A stretch of 64,000 nucleotides of DNA from Flavobacterium sp. PMTSA4 (GTDB lineage Bacteria; Bacteroidota; Bacteroidia; Flavobacteriales; Flavobacteriaceae), in contig NZ_CP134890.1 of the NCBI RefSeq assembly GCF_032098525.1, positions 2,294,001-2,358,000 of the forward strand. The letters are read 5' to 3'. The position numbers and the translations under genes are program-made. The notes beneath the pieces were generated by a model. It saw only the letters and a list, made by a program, of their open reading frames with translations, had not been told where the DNA came from and did not search any database. Below are positions 18,382-25,838 of the stretch, one piece after another. The stretch's first letter is position 1. Each line of letters begins with the position of its first letter.

Positions 18382-19549
18382 TTCTATTATTACTATTTGG
18401 CTTTCTATTTTGATTGTTAGAATTTCTTCTTTTGTTATTTTTCTTTTTCTTTTTGGGTTGATCAAAACGTGTTAGACTTTCTTGACCCATTGCATTATTG
18501 AAATCTTTTTCAGGTTCTGCAGTTATTTCAAGAGCGTAATCTTCAAGCGAAGTTGCGCGTTTTTTCTCTTTGTTTAAAGCGATAATTTCTTTTACTTGGT
18601 CAATTTTAAGTACATGCCATTGCGCAAAATTATCAGTATAAGCAAACCACATTAATCCTTTAAAAATATCTTGTTTTTGACAAATAGCATCACCTTTTTC
18701 GGTGTGTAATTTGGTTTCAAATTCAGGAAAATCTTTTAAAGCATCAAGATAAGTATCTAATTCGTAGTTCAAACAACATTTTAATTTACCACATTGACCA
18801 GCTAATTTTTGCGGATTAAGCGATAATTGTTGATATCGTGCTGCTGAAGTGTTAACACTTCTAAAATCAGTTAACCAAGTGGAACAACATAATTCTCTAC
18901 CACATGAACCAATTCCGCCAAGTCTTGAAGCTTCTTGTCTAAAGCCAACTTGTTTCATTTCGATTCTGGTTTTAAAAACTTGAGCAAATTCTTTGATTAA
19001 TTGACGAAAATCAACTCTGTCGTTAGCGGTGTAATAAAAAATTGCTTTGGAGCCATCGCCTTGAAATTCGATATCCGAAATTTTCATTTCCAAGTTAAGT
19101 TTAATAGCAATTTCTCTTGCTTTAACTTTCATTGGTTCTTCTTTATCGCGTGCTTCGCTCCAAATATCGATATCTTTTTGAGATGCTTTTCGATATATTT
19201 TTGGAATTTCTGTTCCATTTGGATCAACACCTTTTTTCTTCATCTGAATTTTAACCAATTCGCCAGTAAGAGTAACAATTCCAACATCATGACCTGGTGA
19301 TGCTTCAGTGGCAACAATATCACTTATGCTCAAGGAGATTTTTTCGGTATTACGATAAAATTCTTTTCTACCATTTTTAAATCGAACTTCTACACAATCA
19401 AAAGGAGTTTCACCATTGGGTAAACTCATATTTGAAAGCCAATCGAAAACCGTTAATTTGTTGCAGCTATCGGTACCGCAAGTCCCGTTATTTTTACATC
19501 CACGTGGTGTGCCGTCTTTGGTTCCAGTAGAACAGTTTGTACATGCCAT
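18365..19549 (-). CDS. ricT: RicT/PSP1-domain protein
   Basis: Cytoplasmic protein of 394 residues from ATG 19549 (the frame opens at 19573, but MACTNCSTGTKDG is the natural start). A Cys-rich N-terminus (CTNCS, CKNNGTCGTDSC) precedes the PSP1 domain with EFAQVFKTRIEMKQVGFRQE and GSCGRELCCSTWL. The tail is a long, disordered, very basic Lys/Asn/Arg stretch. In Bacillus, RicT (YaaT) forms a complex with RicA/RicF that binds Fe-S clusters and affects RNase Y. In Bacteroidota the gene is typically beside gldH, as here. The basic tail suggests nucleic-acid or membrane contact (inference). Confidence 0.85.
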   Translation of the reverse strand: MACTNCSTGTKDGTPRGCKNNGTCGTDSCNKLTVFDWLSNMSLPNGETPFDCVEVRFKNGRKEFYRNTEKISLSISDIVATEASPGHDVGIVTLTGELVKIQMKKKGVDPNGTEIPKIYRKASQKDIDIWSEARDKEEPMKVKAREIAIKLNLEMKISDIEFQGDGSKAIFYYTANDRVDFRQLIKEFAQVFKTRIEMKQVGFRQEASRLGGIGSCGRELCCSTWLTDFRSVNTSAARYQQLSLNPQKLAGQCGKLKCCLNYELDTYLDALKDFPEFETKLHTEKGDAICQKQDIFKGLMWFAYTDNFAQWHVLKIDQVKEIIALNKEKKRATSLEDYALEITAEPEKDFNNAMGQESLTRFDQPKKKKKNNKRRNSNNQNRKPNSNNRNEPKK

Positions 19550-19617
19550 AATTTTTGAATATATATTGGTCATCGCGTCATTTTTGACGAGACTACTATC
19601 ATAAAACGTTTAGATTG

Positions 19618-19649
19618 TAAAGATAGTATTTTGTTGGCTTAAATTTCAA
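19618..19649 (-). promoter_or_regulatory. Possible promoter of ricT-gldH-PBP1A
   Basis: Minus strand TTG (19649-19647), 21 bases, TATCTTTA (19625-19618). It has the same 21-base spacing as the hemA and AraC promoters, with one mismatch in the -7 box. Confidence 0.4.
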
Positions 19650-19673
19650 AAGAATTTTTAAGCAAAAAAGAAG

Positions 19674-20708
19674 TTAATTTATCTCAACAGAATAGTTGAG
19701 CATATTTCGGTTAGGTTTTTCTAAATCTTTTTTAGAAAGGAAAATGTTTTTGAAAAGAACATTATTCCAAGAATTTCTCTTTTGCCAATGAGCAAAAGTT
19801 TCTGTTTTCCAATCAAAATCGTCTTTCCAAAAATATTTTGGAGAAACATAGCAATAAGTATATGGAATTAGATAGGAACTGTCGTTTTCAGTTTTTACTT
19901 TTAATGATTCTTCTTCGTTTCGGCTTATAGTTCTGGGTGATAAAAAAGTAATTCCTCTTTTTGAAGATTCTTTTTTCAATAAGGAAATCACTTCTTTATA
20001 ATCGTTTTCAATTGTTTTTAGACTGAAATTATTATAGGTTGTTTCGCCTATTTTATCTATCGGACGAAGTTGAATGATATCAATTGAGTATTTGTCATAA
20101 ACCTTAAAAAACTCTTTCAATTCATAGAAATTATCTGCATTGAAAGTATAATTTATTCGTAATCGTAACTTTGGGTTTTTCTTTTTTTCTTCGGTAATGT
20201 AACCTAAAACGGCATGAAATTTTTCATAAATTCCTTTGTCCATCAAGTCTTCGTAAGTTTCCTTGAAAACACCATGCATTGAAAAAATGAATTCATTTAA
20301 ACCTGCTTTCGATAAATCAATAATATCCTGGTTTTCTAATAAATTTCCATTGGTAACCATACTGATGTAAGGCACTTTATGTTTTTTGGCAATTTCAATT
20401 AACTTGACATTGTGTTTAAAAAGTGTTGGTTCTGCGCCACAACCGATTTGAAGTTTTAAAGCGTTTTTAAAATTTACTTTGGCTAATTCTTCTAAATCAC
20501 TTTCTTTAAAAATGCCTTTCATGTTGGTTCTAACATATTCATCATCGGTAAAATAGCACATTTTACAACGCAGATTACAGGCTAAAACCGGATCAAATTG
20601 AATGGCTAGATATCTTTTATTTAAAACACTCAACAACCATAAGCCAAAGAATTTTATTCGATGACTTTTAATTTTATGATTGAATTTGAGTAGTTTATAA
20701 ATATCCAT
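19674..20708 (-). CDS. Radical SAM protein
   Basis: Fe-S/S-adenosylmethionine enzyme of 344 residues with the canonical CNLRCKMC cluster motif (C44, C48, C51) and a GGAEP-like SAM-binding turn (IGCGAEPTLF near 99). It has lone C-terminal Cys residues but no full SPASM set. The N-terminal hydrophobic stretch (FFGLWLLSVL) could associate with membrane. It starts nine bases after the TrhO gene on the same strand. The substrate is not deducible; a tRNA or peptide modification role would be a guess from the neighbour. Confidence 0.85.
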   Translation of the reverse strand: MDIYKLLKFNHKIKSHRIKFFGLWLLSVLNKRYLAIQFDPVLACNLRCKMCYFTDDEYVRTNMKGIFKESDLEELAKVNFKNALKLQIGCGAEPTLFKHNVKLIEIAKKHKVPYISMVTNGNLLENQDIIDLSKAGLNEFIFSMHGVFKETYEDLMDKGIYEKFHAVLGYITEEKKKNPKLRLRINYTFNADNFYELKEFFKVYDKYSIDIIQLRPIDKIGETTYNNFSLKTIENDYKEVISLLKKESSKRGITFLSPRTISRNEEESLKVKTENDSSYLIPYTYCYVSPKYFWKDDFDWKTETFAHWQKRNSWNNVLFKNIFLSKKDLEKPNRNMLNYSVEIN

Positions 20709-20717
20709 TAACTGAGT

Positions 20718-22076
20718 TTAGCTTACCAATTTAAACAATTTATCCGACAATCGAATTCTAAAAGGAACTTCAAAAGTGACTTTATCACCAATCTTTGCCA
20801 CTGAATTTTCGCTACCGTTGACAAACATTTTTTCTAAAATCAATTCTTGATTTCCAGTTGTTGGACCAGAAATTAAAATTTTATCTCCAACTTGCAATTC
20901 ATTATTTTCAATGATGAATAATCCAATTCCAGCTTTTACAAAGTAATGTTCAGCTTTGCCAAGAATAACTTTTTTTACTTTTATCTTTTGACGAATATCT
21001 TGTGTTTTTTTGGCAACAGCCAAAGCCACATCAGACAATTCACCGGAATGTTTAAACTTCAGTTTTTCAGATTTCCCTTTTCTAAAAACTTTATTGCCAA
21101 CTTGTTTACCGCTTCTTAAACGTACTTGCTCTTCTAATGGTAAATGTGTAATATCTAAACATTCAGTAGAACAGCAATTTTCCATTACGGCTTGACATTC
21201 ATCACATTGAATAAACAGTAAATGACAACCATCATTTGCACAATTGGTGTGATTATCACATGGTTTTCCACATTGATGGCATTGAGCTACAATATCATCT
21301 GTTATTCTTTCGCCTAAACGGTTATCAAAAACGAAATTTTTACCAATAAATTTACTTTCTAAACCTTCTTCTTTGATTTGTTTAGCGTAATTGATAATTC
21401 CGCCTTCTAGTTGGTAAACATTTTTGAAACCTTGGTGTTTGTAGTAAGCAGAAGCTTTTTCACACCGAATTCCACCTGTGCAATACATTACCAAATTTTT
21501 GGTTTCCTTATAATCTTTTAATTGCTCGTTGATGATGGGCAAACTTTCTCTAAATGTTTCAACATCAGGAGTTATAGCGTTTTTAAAATGACCAACTTCG
21601 CTTTCGTAATGATTTCTAAAATCAACTACTATTGTATTTGGATCTTCCAGAATTTTATTGAATTCTTTTGCGCCTAAGTGAATTCCTTTTTTGGTAACGT
21701 CAAAAGTTTCATCGTTTAATCCATCCGCAACAATTTTGTGACGAACTTTTATAGTTAATTTTAAAAATGAATGATCATCTTGTTCAACAGCAACATTCAA
21801 GCGAATGCCTTTCATGAAATCATAAACTTCTAGTGTTTCACGAAATTCTTCAAAGTTATCGGCAGGAACGCTCATTTGAGCATTTATTCCTTCGTGAGCA
21901 ACATAAATTCTGCCCAATGCATCGAGTGCATTCCAAGCTAAGAATAAATCGTCACGAAATTTTTTTGGATCTACAATTTTGGCATACGCATAGAAAGACA
22001 AGGTTAGTCGTTGTTTTCCGGCTAAATCAATTAGCTCTTTTCTTTCTTCAGCGCTTAAGGTGTTATACAGTTGCAT
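20718..22076 (-). CDS. trhO: tRNA uridine 5-hydroxylase TrhO with C-terminal barrel extension
   Basis: Rhodanese-family, O2-dependent enzyme (formerly YceA) that forms 5-hydroxyuridine at tRNA position 34. It is 452 residues. The acylphosphatase-like N-terminal domain (HEGINAQMSVP) is followed by the rhodanese domain with VVDFRNHYESEVGHFKNA and the active-site loop CTGGIRCEKA (C199, C205), then a Cys-rich zinc module (CHQCGKPC, CDECQAVMENCC). After about residue 365 there is an extra domain with GKAEHYFVKAGIGLFIIE and LQVGDKILISGPTT, resembling the EF-Tu-domain-II-like barrel found at the C-terminus of U32 peptidases. E. coli TrhO lacks this part. Confidence 0.9.
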   Translation of the reverse strand: MQLYNTLSAEERKELIDLAGKQRLTLSFYAYAKIVDPKKFRDDLFLAWNALDALGRIYVAHEGINAQMSVPADNFEEFRETLEVYDFMKGIRLNVAVEQDDHSFLKLTIKVRHKIVADGLNDETFDVTKKGIHLGAKEFNKILEDPNTIVVDFRNHYESEVGHFKNAITPDVETFRESLPIINEQLKDYKETKNLVMYCTGGIRCEKASAYYKHQGFKNVYQLEGGIINYAKQIKEEGLESKFIGKNFVFDNRLGERITDDIVAQCHQCGKPCDNHTNCANDGCHLLFIQCDECQAVMENCCSTECLDITHLPLEEQVRLRSGKQVGNKVFRKGKSEKLKFKHSGELSDVALAVAKKTQDIRQKIKVKKVILGKAEHYFVKAGIGLFIIENNELQVGDKILISGPTTGNQELILEKMFVNGSENSVAKIGDKVTFEVPFRIRLSDKLFKLVS

Positions 22077-22135
22077 GCTATAAACGTTTAAGTGAGAAAT
22101 ATGTTTTTTTGAACTCTAATTGGAAGAATTCGGTG

Positions 22136-22143
22136 CAAAGTTA
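22136..22143 (-). promoter_or_regulatory. -7 element for trhO
   Basis: Minus strand TAACTTTG, an exact TAnnTTTG, placed just after the preceding terminator and 60 bases before the trhO ATG. No clear TTG at the usual spacing. Confidence 0.45.
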
Positions 22144-22158
22144 AACAAATTAATTAAA

Positions 22159-22192
22159 AAACCCTTTCAGAGGTTTAATTCTAAAAGGGTTT
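22159..22192 (-). terminator. Terminator of the small lipoprotein gene
   Basis: Nine-bp stem AAACCCTTT/AAAGGGTTT around a 16-base loop; on the minus strand the stem is followed by a T run before AATTAA. Confidence 0.75.
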
Positions 22193-22215
22193 CTCCTTCA
22201 TAGCAATTATCCCCA

Positions 22216-22596
22216 TTAATTTATGATGATACAGTTTCCATTTACACAATCCATTGTTGATGGCGGATTTACTATTGCACAATCCGAAACCGCACCAGTT
22301 TGAATATTATAAGCATTATCCATTTCAAAATATTCGTCAACCATTGTTTGCAAAGTAGGCAAATCTACCGAAGACGGAAAAGTTAAAAACTCTCTTGGTC
22401 CGCCACAAGGTTTTGCTCCAAAAGCAATATAGTTGCAATTTGAACTTTCAGAACAATTAAAAGAATTAATGTAGCTAATAATTTCTTGTTTTTTATTGTT
22501 TAACATTTCTGGAGTAATTCCTGAATCGTTATCATCATCGCATTGCATGCTTAAAAACAAAAAAGAACATGCTACTAAAAGAAGTTTTGTTTTCAT
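22216..22596 (-). CDS. Small lipoprotein, unknown function
   Basis: Secreted lipoprotein of 126 residues: signal peptide MKTKLLLVACSFLFLSMQC with the acylated Cys at about 19, followed by an acidic linker (DDDNDSG). The mature part has at least five Cys (SFNCSESSNC, KPCGGP, VSDCA, MDCVNGNC), consistent with disulfide bonds in the cell envelope. No family recognised. It lies between two terminators, so it is a single-gene unit. Confidence 0.75.
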   Translation of the reverse strand: MKTKLLLVACSFLFLSMQCDDDNDSGITPEMLNNKKQEIISYINSFNCSESSNCNYIAFGAKPCGGPREFLTFPSSVDLPTLQTMVDEYFEMDNAYNIQTGAVSDCAIVNPPSTMDCVNGNCIIIN

Positions 22597-22646
22597 AGTT
22601 ATTGGTTTTTACAATAGATGAAAAATTTTCAAAATGGTTGCAAAAA

Positions 22647-22682
22647 AAAAATCCTTTAAACATAAGAATAAAGGATTTTTTT
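22647..22682 (-). terminator. Terminator of the bacilliredoxin gene
   Basis: Stem ATCCTTTA/TAAAGGAT extended by A and T runs around a 10-base loop. It is placed directly downstream of the bacilliredoxin stop on the minus strand. Confidence 0.75.
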
Positions 22683-22699
22683 GATTTCAATTAATAAGA

Positions 22700-23110
22700 T
22701 TAACAAAATTCTGCGTAAGCATCTTTTAAGTTTTCAGCAATCATTTCGGCTGGTCTACCTTCAATGTGATGACGTTCTAACATATGAACTAATTCACCAT
22801 TTTTAAACAATGCCATACTTGGTGATGATGGTGGAAAAGGAAACATTTCTTCTCTTGCAGCATCAACAGCTTCACGGTCGACACCAGCAAAAACAGTTAC
22901 TAAATGGTCTGGTTTTTTTGAACCTTCTAAACTCATTTTTGCACCTGGACGAGCATTTCTTGCCGCACATCCACAAACTGAATTTACTACAACTAAAGTT
23001 GTTCCATCAGCTTTTATTGCGTTTTTAACTTCTTCTGCTGTATATAAATCTTGAAAACCTGCTTCTGAAAGTTCAGCGCGCATTGGTTTTACCATTTCTT
23101 CTGGATACAT
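22700..23110 (-). CDS. BrxA/BrxB-family bacilliredoxin (YphP/YqiW)
   Basis: Thioredoxin-fold protein of 136 residues thought to remove low-molecular-weight thiols (bacillithiol in Firmicutes) from protein cysteines. The start MYPEEMVKPMRAELSEAGF and the CGCAARNARPG active site (C53-G-C55 by count from the ATG) are hallmarks. The unusual CGC motif replaces the classical CxxC. It stands alone between a terminator and its own -7 box. Whether this organism makes bacillithiol cannot be told from the window. Confidence 0.93.
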   Translation of the reverse strand: MYPEEMVKPMRAELSEAGFQDLYTAEEVKNAIKADGTTLVVVNSVCGCAARNARPGAKMSLEGSKKPDHLVTVFAGVDREAVDAAREEMFPFPPSSPSMALFKNGELVHMLERHHIEGRPAEMIAENLKDAYAEFC

Positions 23111-23138
23111 ATGTATTTATTTTAAATTTAAAGTATTG

Positions 23139-23146
23139 CAAAGATA
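23139..23146 (-). promoter_or_regulatory. -7 element for the bacilliredoxin gene
   Basis: Minus strand TATCTTTG, an exact TAnnTTTG, about 30 bases before the ATG. Confidence 0.5.
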
Positions 23147-23208
23147 CAATGATTTCTATTTTTTTATTTTAAATAAATCATAAAGATTTGTTATGACGAA
23201 ATAGAATT

Positions 23209-24351
23209 CTAGAATTTTATAATTCTATTAAAAACGGCTTTTAAAAACGGTAATTTTGGACACTTCCAAATAATTTGTAAATCTTCTAAAAAAGAGGATT
23301 CGTTATCCAAAAATTTAAAAATTGTGATTGGATTTCCATTTCTGAAAATAGATGAAAACACTTTGGAACCTAATGCATTATTTTGATACAAAACATCAAT
23401 GAAAAGCAAATCATAAAACCAAAATTTATCTTTTTTATGAAATTTTTTAAAGTCATTTTCAGATTGTAAAAATTGAACTAATTCTTTAGATTTTTTAGTT
23501 ACATTTTTAAAAGTAAAACCTGTACTTGGTTTGGTCCATCCGCCAGCTGAACCAATATTGATAATATTTTTAGTATTGTGTTTCCAAAATTCATAACATG
23601 TCATCGGTATGTTTCCTTGTTCTTTTTCGATGATTTCAAACTCAGAAATTCCAAGTTTTTGAATGTAATTTTCAATTTCTGATTCGTATTCAGATGTTGA
23701 AAGCAAATCTTTTGAAAATAAAGTATATTCAATTAAAGCTTCTGTTTCGGATGTTGGTAAAACATACATAAATCGAGTGTTTCCTTTTTGTTCCACAGAA
23801 AAATCCATAAACGTGGCACAATTTGGATTGAAAACAGCTTCTTTACTTTTAATAAACCAACCAATAAAATGCTGTTGAAGCAAAGGATATTTTGATTGTA
23901 ATTTTACTCGATTTATATCTAAAATTGAATTGAAAACCTTGTTACAAGTATAACTTTCGGAATCCGTTTTTACCACACAATGATTGCCTAATTCTTCAAA
24001 ATCGATTACTTTTTGATTGCTAAAATGGATATTATTTTGCTTAAATATTAATTCAAAAACCAAATTATAAAAATCCAAACCTTTAATCTTTTTGTATTGA
24101 AAAGGTTCAATATTCAGAACTTTTTGAAAACTCTCATTTGCAAATAAAGCTGAATTCCATTTTTTGGAAACAATTTCATCAAAAAGATTCGTGTCCTCCC
24201 AAAAACACCAAGTTCGGTCATTGGTTTTTTTGAGATTTTCATCAATCAACAGTATTGATTTATCTTCAAATTTTCTGCTTTTTATCATTTCATAAACAGT
24301 CATCAAAGCAGATAAACCTGAACCTGTAAATATGTAATGATAGTGTTTCAT
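23209..24351 (-). CDS. crtY: Lycopene cyclase (CrtY/CrtL family)
   Basis: Flavoprotein-type cyclase of 380 residues that forms beta-ionone rings on lycopene, giving beta-carotene. The N-terminal dinucleotide-binding stretch is FTGSGLSALMTVYEM, and the diagnostic DRTWCFWED follows at about residue 45. The IPMTCYEFW and GSAGGWTKPSTGFTF segments (near 250-280) are typical of the family. It begins three bases after the upstream outer-membrane gene on the same strand. No other crt gene lies in the window, so the rest of the yellow-pigment pathway must be elsewhere. Confidence 0.88.
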   Translation of the reverse strand: MKHYHYIFTGSGLSALMTVYEMIKSRKFEDKSILLIDENLKKTNDRTWCFWEDTNLFDEIVSKKWNSALFANESFQKVLNIEPFQYKKIKGLDFYNLVFELIFKQNNIHFSNQKVIDFEELGNHCVVKTDSESYTCNKVFNSILDINRVKLQSKYPLLQQHFIGWFIKSKEAVFNPNCATFMDFSVEQKGNTRFMYVLPTSETEALIEYTLFSKDLLSTSEYESEIENYIQKLGISEFEIIEKEQGNIPMTCYEFWKHNTKNIINIGSAGGWTKPSTGFTFKNVTKKSKELVQFLQSENDFKKFHKKDKFWFYDLLFIDVLYQNNALGSKVFSSIFRNGNPITIFKFLDNESSFLEDLQIIWKCPKLPFLKAVFNRIIKF

Positions 24352-24354
24352 GTA

Positions 24355-25098
24355 TTAAATTCGGAACGAAAAACCAGCCGCGATGTAATTATCAGGAGCG
24401 TTTTTTGTAATTCCAATCCCAGCTGATAAATCTACCATAAAATTATTGCTTATCAAATAGGTTAAACCACCATCAAAATTATGATTTGCTTCATTGTTTT
24501 GAGGAGCAAATCCAAATAATTCTATATATGAACCTAATTTTTCGGTAATTGAATAACCAGTTGCAACAGTGTAAATAAAAGTTGGTTCAGGTGTAAAACC
24601 ATCCCATTCAGCACCAAGATTATAACTAAAAGAGAATTTTTTACTTAAAGTATGTTGCATAACAAAACGAAATTCAGGTGCAAAATAGTCAGTTTTAAAA
24701 GGCGTTGAAGCTGCATTTGGTAATGAAATATGTCCAATGAATGAAGTTTTTGGAAAGAAACCTTTCTCTTCTGCAATTTTTATTTTACAACCAATTAGTA
24801 TTGGATTTAATCCTGTTGTTTTTTCAATATTGTTTTTTTCTACAGCAAATTCAGTGATTAATCTTAACTCAAAATTTTCATTGACGCCATATTTCCAAAG
24901 CGTTGATGGAAGAAGATTACTTTTACTTATATTATCATTTTTTTGAAACGAAAAACCAGTTTCTACCTGAAACATTCCTTTTGGAGTTAATGATGGCGAT
25001 TCTGTTTGGTCTGGTCTGTCAGTTTGAATTGGTTCCATTTCTTGCGCAAAACATGAGAATGAAATAAAAGAGAAAAGAAGTATAATTTTAGCTTTCAT
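24355..25098 (-). CDS. Outer-membrane transporter-like protein (MetA-pathway phenol-type family)
   Basis: Predicted outer-membrane beta-barrel of 247 residues. Signal peptide MKAKIILLFSFISFSCFAQ, then the conserved start TDRPDQTESPSLTPKGMFQVETGFSF, alternating hydrophobic strands and a terminal aromatic-rich strand (AAGFSFRI) as in barrels. This family is often named transporter or phenol-degradation MetA-like; substrate unknown. It is cotranscribed with the lycopene cyclase gene and divergent from mntR, sharing an 80-bp control region. Confidence 0.75.
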   Translation of the reverse strand: MKAKIILLFSFISFSCFAQEMEPIQTDRPDQTESPSLTPKGMFQVETGFSFQKNDNISKSNLLPSTLWKYGVNENFELRLITEFAVEKNNIEKTTGLNPILIGCKIKIAEEKGFFPKTSFIGHISLPNAASTPFKTDYFAPEFRFVMQHTLSKKFSFSYNLGAEWDGFTPEPTFIYTVATGYSITEKLGSYIELFGFAPQNNEANHNFDGGLTYLISNNFMVDLSAGIGITKNAPDNYIAAGFSFRI

Positions 25099-25108
25099 AA
25101 ATTAAAAA

Positions 25109-25124
25109 TTTAGACAAAACTAAA
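25109..25124. promoter_or_regulatory. Dyad over the -7 box of the leftward outer-membrane gene
   Basis: TTTAG-N6-CTAAA inverted repeat. Its centre contains, on the minus strand, TAGTTTTG (25122-25115), an exact TAnnTTTG for the outer-membrane/lycopene cyclase unit. The half-site resembles those of DtxR-family repressors, but binding is inference. Confidence 0.4.
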
Positions 25125-25153
25125 AATTTATTTAAACTTATAAAAATTATTTC

Positions 25154-25168
25154 TACTTTTGCCTTAAA
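25154..25168 (+). promoter_or_regulatory. mntR promoter -7 box with putative MntR operator
   Basis: TACTTTTGCCTTAAA: the first eight bases are an exact TAnnTTTG -7 box, and TTTGCCTTAA matches one half of the Bacillus MntR box as I know it. The identical 15 bases occur at the same promoter position before feoA (30223-30209). Confidence 0.6.
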
Positions 25169-25178
25169 ATAATTCTAA

Positions 25179-25838
25179 ATGACAATTTCAGAAGAAAACT
25201 ATTTGAAAGTAATTTATCATCTTTCGTTGGTTTCTCCAAAAGGCATCAACACTAATGCCATTGCAGGAATGCTTGAAACCAAAGCATCATCGGTTACCGA
25301 TATGATGAAGAAACTTTCGGAAAAAGAATTAGTAATTTATCAAAAATATCAAGGTGTTACTTTAACGCCAAAAGGTGTTGCATCAGCTAAAATGATAGTT
25401 AGGAAGCATCGCCTTTGGGAAGTTTTTTTAGTAGAAAAATTAGGTTTCCCTTGGGATGAAGTTCACGAAATTGCGGAAGAATTAGAACATATAAAATCAG
25501 AATCTTTAGTTCATAAATTAGACGAATTTCTTGGATTTCCTGCCTTTGATCCACATGGTGATCCAATTCCTAATGAAAAAGGTGAAATTCAAAAGGTAAC
25601 AAAGTTGTTGTTGTCTGAATCAGAATTGAATAAAGAATATCAATGTGTTGGCGTGAAAGATTCATCATCTGAGTTTTTACAGTATTTAGACAAACAGAAT
25701 ATAGCTTTGGGTTCTAAATTAAAGGTTATCAATAAAGAACAATTTGATGAAACCTTAACCATTGAAATTAATAGCAAAACATTAATTATCTCAAATAAAA
25801 TAGCCAGAAATTTATTTGTAAAAAATAATACATTATGA
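25179..25838 (+). CDS. mntR: DtxR/MntR-family metal-dependent repressor
   Basis: Metal-sensing repressor of 219 residues. The N-terminal winged HTH (ISEENYLKVIYHLS, TNAIAGMLETKASSVTDMMKKL) is followed by the metal-binding dimerisation domain (VRKHRLWEVFLVEKLGF, EVHEIAEELEHIKSE, FDPHGDPIP), with His/Glu ligands as in DtxR. A C-terminal FeoA/SH3-like domain spans about residues 145-215. It overlaps mntH by four bases (ATGA), so repressor and transporter are one transcript. Mn versus Fe preference cannot be decided from the sequence. Confidence 0.93.
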   Translation: MTISEENYLKVIYHLSLVSPKGINTNAIAGMLETKASSVTDMMKKLSEKELVIYQKYQGVTLTPKGVASAKMIVRKHRLWEVFLVEKLGFPWDEVHEIAEELEHIKSESLVHKLDEFLGFPAFDPHGDPIPNEKGEIQKVTKLLLSESELNKEYQCVGVKDSSSEFLQYLDKQNIALGSKLKVINKEQFDETLTIEINSKTLIISNKIARNLFVKNNTL

